From Takifugu bimaculatus (taxonomy: Eukaryota; Chordata; Actinopteri; Tetraodontiformes; Tetraodontidae), in assembly GCA_004026145.2 (NCBI GenBank), contig CP034981.1, forward strand, positions 857,310 to 921,309: a stretch of 64,000 nucleotides of DNA, read 5' to 3'. The translations under genes were made by a program, and so were the position numbers. Below the pieces are notes generated by a model that saw nothing but the letters and a program-made list of their open reading frames with translations, was not told where the DNA came from and ran no database searches. Numbering within the stretch: the stretch's first letter is position 1; every line of letters starts with the position of its first letter. Below, piece after piece: positions 46,772 through 58,596 of the stretch.

Positions 46772-47201
46772 ATGCAGCCGTTCACACCTGCGGCTCTCTG
46801 CTTCCTCTGCTCAGGTGAGTGTTTCCAGCCAGCCAGGACACGACCACCACACACACGCTGACTTCAGCTGCCTGTCCCCGTCTCTACAGGGCTGGTTGTC
46901 ATAGAAACGCAGCTGACCCAGGACCAGATCTCAGTGACCAGCAGAGCTGGTGAAAGTGCCTCAATAAGCTGTGGAGGAATCAATGATTATGGTTTTGTGT
47001 GGTGGTTCCAGAAGAAGGAATCAGGCACGTTTAAAATGCTCCTGGATATTGATAAGAGCAACGGTAAAATCACGCGGTACTCTCATGCTGAGAAAGATGA
47101 TTTCTCAGCTAGATTCAGCAGAACAACTGTGAGTTGATCATCTTCTCAGTTAAACCCTCTCACGCTGCCTCATATTACTGCTCCTGTTGGAAGAGTGGAA
47201 C
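46772..47201 (+). pseudogene. T-cell receptor gamma variable segment, cassette 4 (frameshift)
   Basis: Leader exon 46772-46814 and V exon 46890-47201. Frameworks match V1-V3 (ASISCGG, then VWWFQKK), but one G is missing at about 47112, in GCTAGATTC where V1 has GCTAGGATTC. This shifts the frame in FR3 and gives a stop before the second Cys. CDR1 (INDYGF) lacks the extra Cys of the other V segments. The RSS remains canonical. It is a pseudogene as read; many single-base losses nearby make a consensus error possible. Confidence 0.82.
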
Positions 47202-47239
47202 CACAGTGAGAGAAGATGTGAGGCACCTGAACAAAAACC
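47202..47239 (+). promoter_or_regulatory. TRGV4 recombination signal sequence (23-type)
   Basis: CACAGTG 47202-47208, 22-bp spacer, ACAAAAACC 47231-47239. Confidence 0.9.
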
Positions 47240-47276
47240 AGCTGCTGTGGATCAATATCCTTTCTGATGGAAACCT

Positions 47277-48033
47277 GATGTCTGGAACCAGAAAGACCTG
47301 ATGTCTGGAACCAGGAAGACTGATGTCTGGAACCAGGAAGACCTGATGTCTGGAACCAGGAAGACTGATGTCTGGAACCAGGAAGACCTGATGTCTGGAA
47401 CCAGGAAGACCTGATGTCTGGAACCAGGAAGACTGATGTCTGGAACCAGGAAGACCTGATGTCTGGAACCAGGAAGACCTGATGTCTGGAACCAGGAAGA
47501 CTGATGTCTGGAACCAGGAAAGACTGATGTCTGGAACCAGGAAGACCTGATGTCTGGAACCAAAGACTGATGTCTGGAACCAGGAAGACCTGATGTCTTG
47601 AACCAGGAAGATCTGATGTCTGGAACCAGGAAGACCTGATGTCTGGAACCAGGAAGACCTGATGTCTGGAACCAGGAAGACCTGATGTCTGGAACCAGAA
47701 AGACCTGATGTCTGGAACCAGAAAGACCGATGTCTGGAACCAGGAAGACTGATGTCTGGAACCAGAAAGATCTGATGTCTGGAACCACAAAGATCTGATG
47801 TCTGGAACCAGGAAGATCTGATGTCTGGAACCACAAAGACCTGATGTCTGGAACCAGGAAGACTGATGTCTGGAACCAGAAAGACCTGATGTCTGGAACC
47901 AGGAAGACTGATGTCTGGAACAGAAAGACCTGATGTCTGGAACCAGGAAGATGATGTCTGGAACCAGAAAGACCTGATGTCTGGAACCAGAAGACTGATG
48001 TCTGGAACCAGGAAGATCTGATGTCTGGAACCA
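47277..48033. repeat. 23-bp minisatellite between V4 and J4, expanded
   Basis: About 33 copies, the largest of the four, with frequent 22-bp units that lack one C of GACCTGATG. Minus-strand frames of about 300 codons are artefacts. Confidence 0.95.
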
Positions 48034-48127
48034 GGACTCTTGTTCTGATAGTCTCCTCAACTGGTGAGTCACCTGTACTGAAACAGGACTCTTCAGGATC
48101 AGAACCTCGACTCAAATGTTCAGCAGC

Positions 48128-48194
48128 AGATTTTGTCCTTCTCTGTTTCACTGTGTCATGATTTTGGGATCTGGAACCAGACTCGTCGTCTCAG
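48128..48194 (+). CDS. T-cell receptor gamma joining segment J4 with 12-type RSS
   Basis: RSS: AGATTTTGT 48128-48136, 12-bp spacer, CACTGTG 48149-48155. J is 48156-48194 and reads MILGSGTRLVVS, identical to J2. Confidence 0.8.
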
Positions 48195-48321
48195 GTGAGA
48201 ATCAAACTTTGCTCCAAACCTTTTAATAACAATCAAAAGACAAAAAAGAAATAATGACACTCAAGAAGATTATCTATAAAACCATAAACACAAGAGCACA
48301 GCGGGAATTTAGCTGGATTTA

Positions 48322-49320
48322 TCAGTGGATTATTGGAGAATAAATGGGTAGATTATCTGTGGATTATTGGTGAATAAATGGGTATTATCTGTGGATTATT
48401 GGTGAATAATGGGTAGATTATGGTGGATTATTGGTGAATAAATGGGTCGATTATCTGTGGATTATTGGTGAATAAATGGGTCGATTATCAGTGGATTATT
48501 GGTGAATAAATGGGTAGATTATCTGTGGATTATTGGTGAATAAATGGGTCGATTATCTGTGGATTATTGGTGAATAATGGGTAGATTATGGTGGATTATT
48601 GGTGAATAAATGGGTAGATTATCAGTGGATTATTGGTGAATAAATGGGTCGATTATCGGTGGATTTTGGTGAATAAATGGGTAGATTATCTGTGGATTAT
48701 GTGAATAAATGGGTCGATTAGGTGGATTATTGGTGAATAAATGGGTAGATTATCTGGATTATTGGTGAATAAATGTGTAGGTTATTTTAGGATTATTGGT
48801 GAATAATGGGAGATCTCGGTATTATCGGTGAATAAATGTAGATTATTTGATGATTATTGGTGAATAAATGGGTAGATTATCGGTGATTATTGGTGAAAAA
48901 AGGGTAGATATATCGGATTATTGGTGAATAATGGGTAGATTATCGGTAGATTATTGGTGAAAAAAGGGTAGATTATCAATGGATTATTGGTGAATTAATG
49001 GGTAGATTATCGGTAGATTATTGGTGAATAAATGGGTAGATTATCGGTGGATTATTGGTGAATAATGGGTAGAATCGGTAGATTATTGGTGAAAAATGGG
49101 TAGATTATCGGTAGATTATTGGTGAATAAATGGGTAGATTATGGGTGGATTATTGGTGAATAAATGGGTAGATTATCGGTGGATTATTGGTGAATAAATG
49201 GGTAGATTATCGGTGGATTATTGGTGAATAAATGGGTAGATTATCGGTGGATTATTGGTGAATAAATGGGTAGATTATCAATGGATTATTGGTGAATAAA
49301 TGGGTGGAATATCGATGGAT
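48322..49320. repeat. 34-bp minisatellite in the J4-C4 intron
   Basis: Same unit as in the other cassettes, but many units carry one- or two-base deletions, unlike the cleaner arrays of units A-C. Confidence 0.95.
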
Positions 49321-49656
49321 CAATAAGTGGGTGGGGGCTCCCAGACCCATACGAAGACCCTCTTGAGGGTCCCCTGAACTCCGGTGGTCTTCTGAGCTGT
49401 GCGACACCTCGGTCAGGTGAACGGCGCTGGTGTGTGGTCACCCTCCACGTCGCCTCCCTGGACGTTCACTGGTGCAGGTGGGGAACGGGAACTCCGGCTC
49501 CCTGGAGGAGGTTCTGATGGCACCAGTCCTCAATGACCACGATTATGAATGAGTTGTGTGAGCGCACGATGTGCATGTGTGGTTGAGCTGACCTCTGACC
49601 TCCAGCGTTGACCCCTCAGGGCCAGTGAGAGCAGTAACTCTGGTGTCTCACCACAG

Positions 49657-50305
49657 ATGCGGCGCTGGTCCAGCCTGTGTTGAGCGTGTACCCAGCAGCA
49701 TCCAGAGATCCTCTGGAGGGGAGGACCGCCCTGCTGTGTGTGGCCTCAGACATGGTTCCTCCTCTGGTGAGGTTCTCCTGGAGGAGACAACGGGCCGACA
49801 GTGCTGTGGAGGAGTCACCTCCTGCCCATGAAGAAGAGCTGCAGCTCAGAGAGCCGGGCCGCATCACCTCCATCAGACTGCTGGACCGGACGCCGTCCAC
49901 ACCTATAAATACCGCTGCTCCGTGCAGCACGAGGGGGGGGCGGTGAAGGCCCAGTCCCAGCAAGGTGCTGATGTCCTGTCCCTCAGCCATCTTGAGACAC
50001 CTTCAGGTGGGCTGATCTTTCTTCTTCACTGTGTTTGTCTTCCAGAGGTTGCACCAGTCCCCCCGTCCATCCCCGTCTGTCCCCCCGTCCATCCCTACGT
50101 CTGTCCCTCCCTCCAGTCCTCCGTCTGTCCCCCGTCCATCCCTCCGTCCATCCCTCCGTCCATCCCTCCGTCCATCCCCCCGTCTGTGCTGAGGATGAAG
50201 CTGCTCTCTTTTGTCTACACGGCCCTGATGATGAAGAGTCTGCTGAGCTGCTGTGGAATCTCTCTGCTCCTCTTCCTCACCAACAACCAGAAACAGGCTG
50301 ACTGA
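49657..50305 (+). pseudogene. T-cell receptor gamma constant region, cassette 4 (frameshift)
   Basis: Same exon as C1-C3, but one G is missing at about 49887 (GGACCGGACG for GGACCGGGACG). This shifts the frame in the C1 domain before the second Cys. A second irregularity in the connecting repeats (about 50070-50130) temporarily changes frame, giving a Cys-containing stretch (VCPPVHPYVCPSL) before PPSIPPS and the transmembrane segment resume. As read it cannot make a full constant domain. Confidence 0.82.
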
Positions 50306-50726
50306 CTGGTTCCAGTCCACCATCCTGTCTCGTCCTCCTCACTGCTTCCTTTTCCACTGGACTTTTCCTCTCTCAGAATAAAAGCTTCTCTCCATGCATA
50401 ATAACTGTAATTTGCCAGCTTTGATCAATAAAGTAAATCTGTCTGAACAGGAAGCTGAATCCTCGTTGTGAGGGTCACCAAACTCTTCGTGGTTTGATGT
50501 CATTTTTTCATATTTGTTGATGAATTTCTGGACCGCTGACAGCGTCTCGATCACTTCCTGTTTACATGTTTGTTATTAGGAAGCGGCAGAATGAGACGGT
50601 TGCTGCTCACATGTTGATCTTGAGGGACGATATTGAAGACACAGAGATTTCCTGTTTATTACGGAGAAATCCAGAAATGTGTTCGTTGATCATTAATACA
50701 AATTAAGTCCGAATAATTCTAAAAGT

Positions 50727-51064
50727 GTCCAGAAGATAAATGTGGTGAGAAGATGCTGGGCAAGGAGCCGAAGGTTGCTGTGAAGGTTTCTGCATCTCTT
50801 TCAGCGTTGCTCCCCCAGAACGTGTGGTTTCACTGTTGCTAGGACACCATCACAGGAAGCACACAGCCGCAGCACAGGAAGTGATTTTATCGGTCTCGTC
50901 CCCACAGTCACACTCTGGCCTGCTGCACCTGCTCATCGTCTGGAACAGGTTCTCAGGCTGCAGAACCTTCCAGAAGACACCTGTGGACCCATTTAACAGG
51001 CCAGGTCTTCTGGCTTCTGCCCGCTCAGCAGCATCCACTCAGCTTCTTCTCAGCACCTTCATGG
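50727..51064 (-). repeat. Right inverted-repeat arm, TRG cassette 4
   Basis: Partner of 46168-46503, with a 2-bp gain (GCTGGGCAAGG). Confidence 0.82.
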
Positions 51065-51399
51065 GGCACAAATTAGTCAGTAAAATCCCTTCTGGAAGGG
51101 GATCAACAGGATCGGCTCAAATCAGCATTTCCCTTCTAACAATAGTTGATATTTAAAACCCGTTTGGAAGCATCTCCACAGGATCTTCAGCAACGTGAGT
51201 TGTGATGGAGGCCCCAAGATTCAGGTCAGGATTATGAAGTCAGTGACCAGATAAACCAGAACAACTGCTCTTCATCTTTAGGCCACTTTAGCAAACTAGA
51301 GAAAAGCACTGGGCGCTGTGGGGCTTTGATGTTTCAGATCAAAGTCTCTCTGGAATCTATGTTACCAACTGAATCAGCTCTTCCTTGGTCCACCATCAG

Positions 51400-51712
51400 C
51401 GCCTCCTAAAGACATTAAAATCCGGCCGTGCCGTGGACAAGGAGGGGAAGTGTTTCAGGTCTCCAGATGGGTCAGGGTCTGAGTACGAGACTGCTGAAGA
51501 GTGGGCTGATGGAGGTCAGGGAGGAGGCTGGGTGAGCCCAGATGATGAACGTTCCTGTACAAATCAAGTTCCACTTAAAGTGTCAGACGGGTGGGAAGCT
51601 GGACATGAGGCTGCAGAGCAGGAGTTATGGAAGAGTGACGAAGAAAAGTGTTCAGCTGATGAAGAGTTGGCACGGAACACTGGTACACAATCAGTTTCCA
51701 GAGATCAGGCAG
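51400..51712 (+). pseudogene. AMPH: Amphiphysin copy 5, truncated central exon
   Basis: Same truncation as copy 3: homology to the DPF exon stops just after GTGAGCAAGG at 51722, followed by the B/D-specific segment. The reading frame is open to that point. Confidence 0.7.
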
Positions 51713-51722
51713 GTGAGCAAGG

Positions 51723-51863
51723 GGCTGGGAGGGGGGGCGGCGCCGGTCAGACAGGAGGTTCAGGCTCCTGGTGACAAACCTGATTCTCCTGGTTTCTTCT
51801 CCAAACTCCTGCGGCGCCATTGATCAGTGCAGACAGGGATCAGCTGAGTGTGTGTGGTGTGTG

Positions 51864-51913
<50 letters not shown>

Positions 51914-51966
51914 TGTGTGTGCGTGCGCGTGTGTGTGCGCGTGCGCGTGTGTGTGTGTGTGTGTGC

Positions 51967-51999
<33 letters not shown>

Positions 52000-53079
52000 G
52001 GGGGTCTGGTCAGCTGACTGTGAGAGAAGTGATAAAATTAATTCATCAATCGAGATCAGCGTCATCAGGATCTCCGTGTGTTGATGTTGAGGACGAAAAC
52101 AAGCGTTTTCAACTTCCTGTAGCCAGTTGTTTTAGGCACAAACTTGCATTTAACTGTAAAAATGTCTTTCTGGCGACGCTGAAACTGAACTTCCCGACTT
52201 GGGCGGAGCTCGTTGGTGTTTGTGTGATGCTGAAATGATGGAAGCAGCTGAATAATCGTCCCAGTCGGAACGTTACAGGACAAAAGCTGCTGAATGTCTG
52301 CAGCTGCTGCAGCAAATCAGGGGGGAAATATTTCAAATTCTACGCTTTAAAGTGATTAAAGCATCTGAGTTTCAATGAGAATGTTACAGAGAAAAGTACA
52401 GTCATCAAATATTCCTGAAAGTCTCAGTTCTCAGTCGTTTAGTGTCAGTTTTCCTGTTTGTTAGCATGAAAAGGAACTAATGAAAACTAAAATGTGACAT
52501 TAACAAGCTTTAAATGTTATACCCCGAAGGTTAAAGGAGCTAAATTAATGTGAACAAATTATTAAATCATTAAACCATCAGATTTAATGATTCAAAATTC
52601 AAACTTCTGCTACACCAACGATAATAAACAATAAATAAAGATATACGGTTTCAATCTGAACAGATCACAAAGGTTGGCTGCAAAAACGACAAAAAACACA
52701 TTCACCACATGGGGCTTGTGTCTTTTCGGCATTTTCTTTATCACATTTGCGTTATTTTTTTTAATTCAGCGGTTTTAATTTGTGATTTCATCGTGTAAAC
52801 ATTTGTCAATTATCACTCGTGGATTTTATCGACCATAATGTTGCTTTGAGTGTAGCATAATGGAGGCAACACCTCAACAATTAATCATATCTTGCTGGTT
52901 TGTCATTAAGAATGTAATGAATTAAAGCATATAAATGGATTCTGGAAGCTTTGCGTTTCATTTCTCACCAACATTTTTAGCCACAGCTGCTCCGACCAAA
53001 AGGACCAGAAACTGGACTGAAGCTGTTTTTGGCTGTAGTTGCTGTTTGTCTGGTTAAAAGCACCTTAATGGGTCATTGG
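51723..53079. other. Unit B/D-specific non-coding segment with (GT)n
   Basis: Closely matches 22740-24040. The (GT)n/(GCGT) microsatellite at about 51848-52000 is longer than in unit B. I see no supported gene. Confidence 0.6.
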
Positions 53080-56000
53080 GGGTGTGGGGTGTACAGGGAG
53101 GGGTAGTACCTCTGGCCTGGGGGAATGTCGTGCCCTTCTAGGGCAGCTCGCCAGCCTTTGGTCCCCACCTGTCACTCAGCTCTCACTTGTGGCTCCCGTA
53201 GCTGTTAACATGCAACAGCGGCCACACCCCGGGCAACGACTTCGACATGTCGGCTAAACCAAGTGAGGGTAACCGCGGGTCATGACCTTCGGTGAATAGG
53301 GTTCTGCTCACCCAGCATGTGAAGACTGCTTCGATGGACCAGGCGGAAGAAACCAATAGTAAGGATCAACGGCTGAGAAAGCGTAGCAGCAAGGCACTGT
53401 GGAATGCATAGGGCACACCGGAGCACGGAAGAAGGTCTGGCCATCCACTGCAGCCAAGGGGGTACCCAGTCGTAACGCCTCGTCGTGCCACTGGACTCTG
53501 ACTTCTGCTGGGCCCGATGAGGGTGGGGTTGTCCCAGCGCAATGACTTCCCCACCAAAATCTCTTTCTCAGCGCAGGTTTTTTGTGTAGTCTTCTCGCAC
53601 CTGCTGCATCTTTACTACAAGTCCTACGGCGTTTGGGGCGGGGCGAAGCGGCAGGGTAGCGGTACTACTGGGAGCCGTAGTCTCAACCTGCACGTAGGCG
53701 GCCTGTGGACCAGTTGGTCGCTCGACTCTTGACTTGAGGCAACAGAGGAGTTCGGCAGCATCCCAGGCGACTGAGCAGCCCTCTTTAGGACAGCACTGCT
53801 CACCCTAGGCAAGGGAGGGGACTAGAAGGTGTCCCAAACATTGCTTGCCTCACAACGTTTTGGCCAGCATGCCGCGGCTGGCAGATTAGCTCTACAATGC
53901 GGTCGAAAACAAAAAGAAACAAAGGAAAAGAAAACTCATCTTTGGATCAGGGAACATACGCACTCTGCTGGACCGAGACACCACAGAAAGACCCCAGAGA
54001 AGAACAGCCCTGATAGCCAAGGAGCTAGCCCGCTACAGGATCGACATCGCTGCTCTTAGTGAAACTCGCTTTGCTGAAGAAGGATTGATCTGCGAGCCTG
54101 ATGGAGGGTACACATTCTTCTGGAAAGGAAAAGCTGAAAATGAGGACAGGATCCATGGAGTTGGTTTTACCATACGCTCCACTCTCCTCCGTCTCATGTC
54201 TGATCTCCCCACCGGCATCAACGAACGCCTAATGAAACTCCGTTTCCGCATCTCGAAATCACGCCACGCAACTGTCATTAGCGCTTACGCGCCCACACTG
54301 ACTAGCAGTGACGAAGACAAGGAGGCATTCTACGAGAACCTGGACTTCGTCATCAAGTCCACGCCTAGCAGCGACAAACTCGTATTGCTGGGAGACTTCA
54401 ATGCCAGGATAGGATGCGACTCTGAGACCTGGAAAGGTGTGATGGGTCCACATGGAGTAGGAAAGCTGAACAACAACGGCATGCTACTCCTGACGATGTG
54501 TGCAGAAAACGGCCTGACAGTCACTAACACTCTCTTTCGGCTTGCGAACAAGTACAAGACTTCATGGATGCATCCCAGATCCAAGCAATGGCACTTAATA
54601 GACTATGTCATTGTCAGAAGGCGGGACATTCAAGACGTGAAGATCACCAGAGCCATGAGAGGAGCGGAATGCTGGACCGACCATCGACTGATCAGAGCCA
54701 TCCTTGCACTCTGTATTGCCCCCACTCAACGCAAGAGAGCCAAGCTCATCAGGGCAAAGTTTGACACCAAACGGCTTCAAGACCCTGTCAAAAGCGAAGC
54801 GTTCCAACAACACCTGGACGACGCGCTGACTGCCCATGGACCTCTGACTGGAGATCCAAACGACAAGTGGACCCAATACAGGAAAATGGTGACAGAGTCA
54901 GCTAAAGCTATTCTTGGGCCGAAGCAAAGAAACCATCAGGATTGGTTTGATGAAAGCAACGAGGCCATCAGCAAGCTTCTAGACAAAAAGCGACAAGCCT
55001 TTATCGAGTTGCAAAATGACATCAACTCCACTTCAAAAAAGGATCGCTTCAAACAGCTGCAGCAAACGGCGCAGAAAGAGCTTCGTGAGATGCAAGACAG
55101 TTGGTGGGACCGAAAGGCAGAAGAGGTGCAAAACCATGCTGAGTCCAACAATGCTAAAGAGTTCTACAGTTCGCTAAAGGCAGTTTATGGGCCAGCAAAA
55201 CCTAGCATCACCCCGCTTCTATCTGCGGATGGTTCGACCCTGTTGAAAGATAAGGCCAACATCATCGAACGCTGGAGAGAGCACTTTTCCACCCTCCTCA
55301 ACAGGCCTTCTACTGTCGACCCTGCTGCACTGAACTCTATCCCCCAGAAGCCAGTTGTAGATGACCTCGACCTCCCTCCATCATTAGACGAAGTCATGAA
55401 GGCCATAAAGCAGACCAGCTCAGGCAAAGCAGCAGGTGGCGACAATATTCCTGCAGAGCTCCACAAAGCGGCGGGACCAGGAGCACTTGGAGCCTTCCAC
55501 AACATCCTGACAAGCATATGGGAAGAAGAAAACATGCCACAGGACTTCAAAGATGCCATTGTTGTTTCTATCTTTAAGAAAGGCAACAAAGCAGACTGTG
55601 GTAATTACCGAGGCATCTCGCTTCTGTCCATTGCCGGGAAAATACTGGCTCGCGTCATTCTCAACCGCCTCATCTCCTTAGTCTCCGAGGAAGCTCTTCC
55701 AGAGACTCAGTGTGGTTTTAGACCTGGCCGCAGCACCATCGATATGGTGTTCACCATTAGGCAGATCCAGGAGAAATGCATTGAACAGCACAAGGACCTC
55801 TTCGCCGTTTTCATCGACCTCACCAAGGCGTTCGATACGGTAAACAGAGAGGCACTTTGGTCCGTCCTCAGCAAGCTAGGCTGCCCGAGAAAATTCACCA
55901 ACCTCATCCGTCTCTTCCACGATGGCATGCAAGGACTCGTGTTGTCAAACGGCGACACCTCTGCGCCCTTCGACATCTCCAATGGCGTGAAACAGGGGTG

Positions 56001-57159
56001 TGTCCTTGCCCCTGTCCTCTTCAACCTCTTCTTCACCTGTGTCCTCAACCATGCCCTCCGAGACCTCGACCGTGGCATCTACCTGCGCTACCGGCTGGAT
56101 GGCTCCCTCTTTGACCTCCGAAGACTGAATGCCAGAACAAAGACAATAGAGCGGCTAGTCCACGATGCGCTCTTTGCCGACGATTGTGCTCTCATGGCAC
56201 ACACAGAGCCTGACCTCCAAATTATCGTCGACAGATTTGCAGAAGCAGCTCGATTGTTTGGCCTGATGATCAGCCTCAGTAAGACGGAGGTCATGCACCA
56301 ACCAGCACCAGGCACCAGCGCACCGCCCCCCAATGTATCCATCGAGGGAACTGAGCTGAAGGTGGTTGAGCAATTCAAGTACCTCGGAAGCACCATTTCC
56401 TGTGATGGCTCTCTAGACAAGGAGATAGCTCAGCGTATCAGCAAAGCCAGCCAGTCCCTTGGTCGACTCAGAACCCGTGTGATAAATAACAAAAACATCA
56501 AACTGGAGACTAAAATTAAAGTCTACAAAGCTGTTGTGCTCACCAGCCTTCTTTACGGCTGTGAGACCTGGACAACATACAGGAAGTACATAAAACAGTT
56601 GGAACGATTCCACATGAGGTCCCTGCGGTCAATAATGCACATCAAATGGCAGGATAGAGTGACCAACCTGGCGGTCTTGGACAGAGCTGGCCTTGTAAGT
56701 ATCGAGACCATGATTATGAAAGCCCAACTCCGCTGGTCAGGCCACCTGATCAGAATGGACAGCACGCGCCTTCCCCGTCAGGTCTTCTACGGCGTCCTCT
56801 CCCAGGGGCAGAGAAACACTGGGCGCCCCAAGAAGCGGTACAAAGACTGCATCAAGGACAGCCTAAAGTACTGTGGCATCCCTCCAGCACAGCTAGAAGC
56901 CCAGGCCCAAAACAGAGTCGGATGGCGCGCCGCAGTCAAGAAGGGCTGCAAATCCTTCGAGGACCACAGAAGAGGCAAAGTCGCAGCAGCCAGGCAAAGA
57001 AGGAAGGAAGCAGCAACAGCCCCACCCACTGGCGTCTTTCCCATGTCCCAACTGTCCCAGAGTGTGTGGCTCCAGAATTGGGCTAATCAGCCACCTTCGA
57101 AGTCACCAGAGATGACTGCACTGACATCATCGGATCGATGGTCAACCCAAGAAGAAGTG
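53080..57159 (+). mobile_element. APE-type LINE, copy 2
   Basis: Same flanks and same 3' end as 24040-28129. The 5' region differs by several short indels. It duplicated with the unit. Confidence 0.88.
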
Positions 57160-57177
57160 TTGGTCAGTGTTGGTTAG
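53900..57177 (+). pseudogene. LINE ORF, copy 2 (two frameshifts)
   Basis: The ORF is homologous to 24858-28085, but an extra A at about 53931 puts the first endonuclease motif out of frame and GGATCAGGG replaces the copy 1 GGATCATGG. The main frame is open for 1,030 codons from 54085, with endonuclease motifs (LLGDFNARIG, IDYVIV), RT (FIDLTKAFDTVN, FADDCALMA) and downstream region present. An extra T at about 57030 (CCCACTGGCG) shifts the C-terminal C2H2 finger out of frame, so the frame runs on into flanking DNA. Confidence 0.85.
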
Positions 57178-57279
57178 TTAAAGTACTGTAACGGTTAGTC
57201 TGGCATGTTGATGTTGAGGGTTTAGTGGAAGTAAATGTTATAATGTGACTCGTTTGTGTTTCACCTGTCTGCTCCTCAG

Positions 57280-58570
57280 GATGCGGCTCCGCCCTCTTTT
57301 TTGCTGATTTTGATAAAATGGTAAGTTTAACCAGGTCAGGCTTTATAGACAGGTTTAGTTTAACGAGGTTCATCAGTTTCAGAAAAATGGGTTTCAGATT
57401 TGAAAATTGTGTAAATTGAAAGCAGAGAAAGTGCTGGAAACCTGCTGCTGTTATCAGGCTGATCAGTATTGATAGAGATCATTAGTGATCTGCTGACGTT
57501 TGCATCTGACAGCATCTTCAGATGGTAACCAAGGTCCAACAGTGCAGTTGTGGTTTAGTCTAGTTCTATTAGTGATTCATCTAGATCACATTATCTCCTA
57601 TTAAGAAACTCAGTTCTAGTTCTGGTTGGAGTTGAAAGGAACATGTCAGGAGCCAGTTTTGGGTTCACACCAAGTTTTCTCTACAAGAACGAGGTTAAAA
57701 CAGAACCAAGTGAGGTTCCTGAAGCTCCAGACACAGAAGCTCCTGAGGAACAGGAGGCTACAGCTCCCCCTGCTGGTGAGGAGCCCGCAGCACCTGCTGA
57801 AGAAGAGGAAGAGAAGAGTGAAGAAGAGGAGGTGAAGCCGACTACAGCTCCTTCCACTGAGGAAGAGCTGGAGCCCACTGTTGCTCCCTCTGATGAAGTG
57901 ATGGAGGAGACTGAAGCGCCACCTGCTGGTGAGGAGGACACAGAGGGATCAGGCAGTCTGGAGAAGGAGAAGCCAGTCGTAAGTGAACAGCATGATCTTC
58001 ATCCTTGATACATCTGGTCAGTCGGCAGGTTCATCTTCATCATCACCACCATGGCCAGGAGTATCTTCATCATCAGCAAACTCATCATCAAACTCATTAT
58101 CATCATCAAGATGATCTTCATCATCATCATTAAGATTGTCTTCATCATCATCAAGATGATCTTCATCATCATCATTAAGATTATCATCATCATGATCTTC
58201 ATCACCATCCTCATCAAGATGATCTTCATCATCAGCAAACTCACCATCATGAAGACCTTTATGATGATGATGATCAAGATGATCTTCATCATCATTAAGA
58301 TTGTCTTCATCACCATCAGGATTATCTTCATCATCCTCATCCTCATCATCTTGTATCAATCAATACTTCACTCAGTTTCTAATAAACGTGAATGTTTTCC
58401 TTTGAAGGTACCTGAGGAACCTTCATCCATCCAGGAGGCGGAGCTTGATGAGGTTTCTTTTTCATTTGTGTTGAATTTGCTTGTTTTCAATCTTAATACG
58501 TCTTAAATAAAAATGTTGTCTGTAGATTCCTGGTGCTGACCAAACATGTGCGGATGAAGCAGCTCCGCTG
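57280..58570 (+). pseudogene. AMPH: Amphiphysin copy 5, four small/acidic exons
   Basis: Exons 57280-57320 (41 nt; one T lost from the T-run, frameshift), 57688-57978, 58408-58452 and 58526-58570. Sequences otherwise match copies 2-4. Homology ends at about 58596 in the AAC repeat after the last exon, where an L2-like LINE begins. The exon ending DDFLYK and both SH3 exons are absent before the gap. Confidence 0.75.
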
Positions 58571-58596
58571 GTAAATATAAAGAACAACAACAACGA

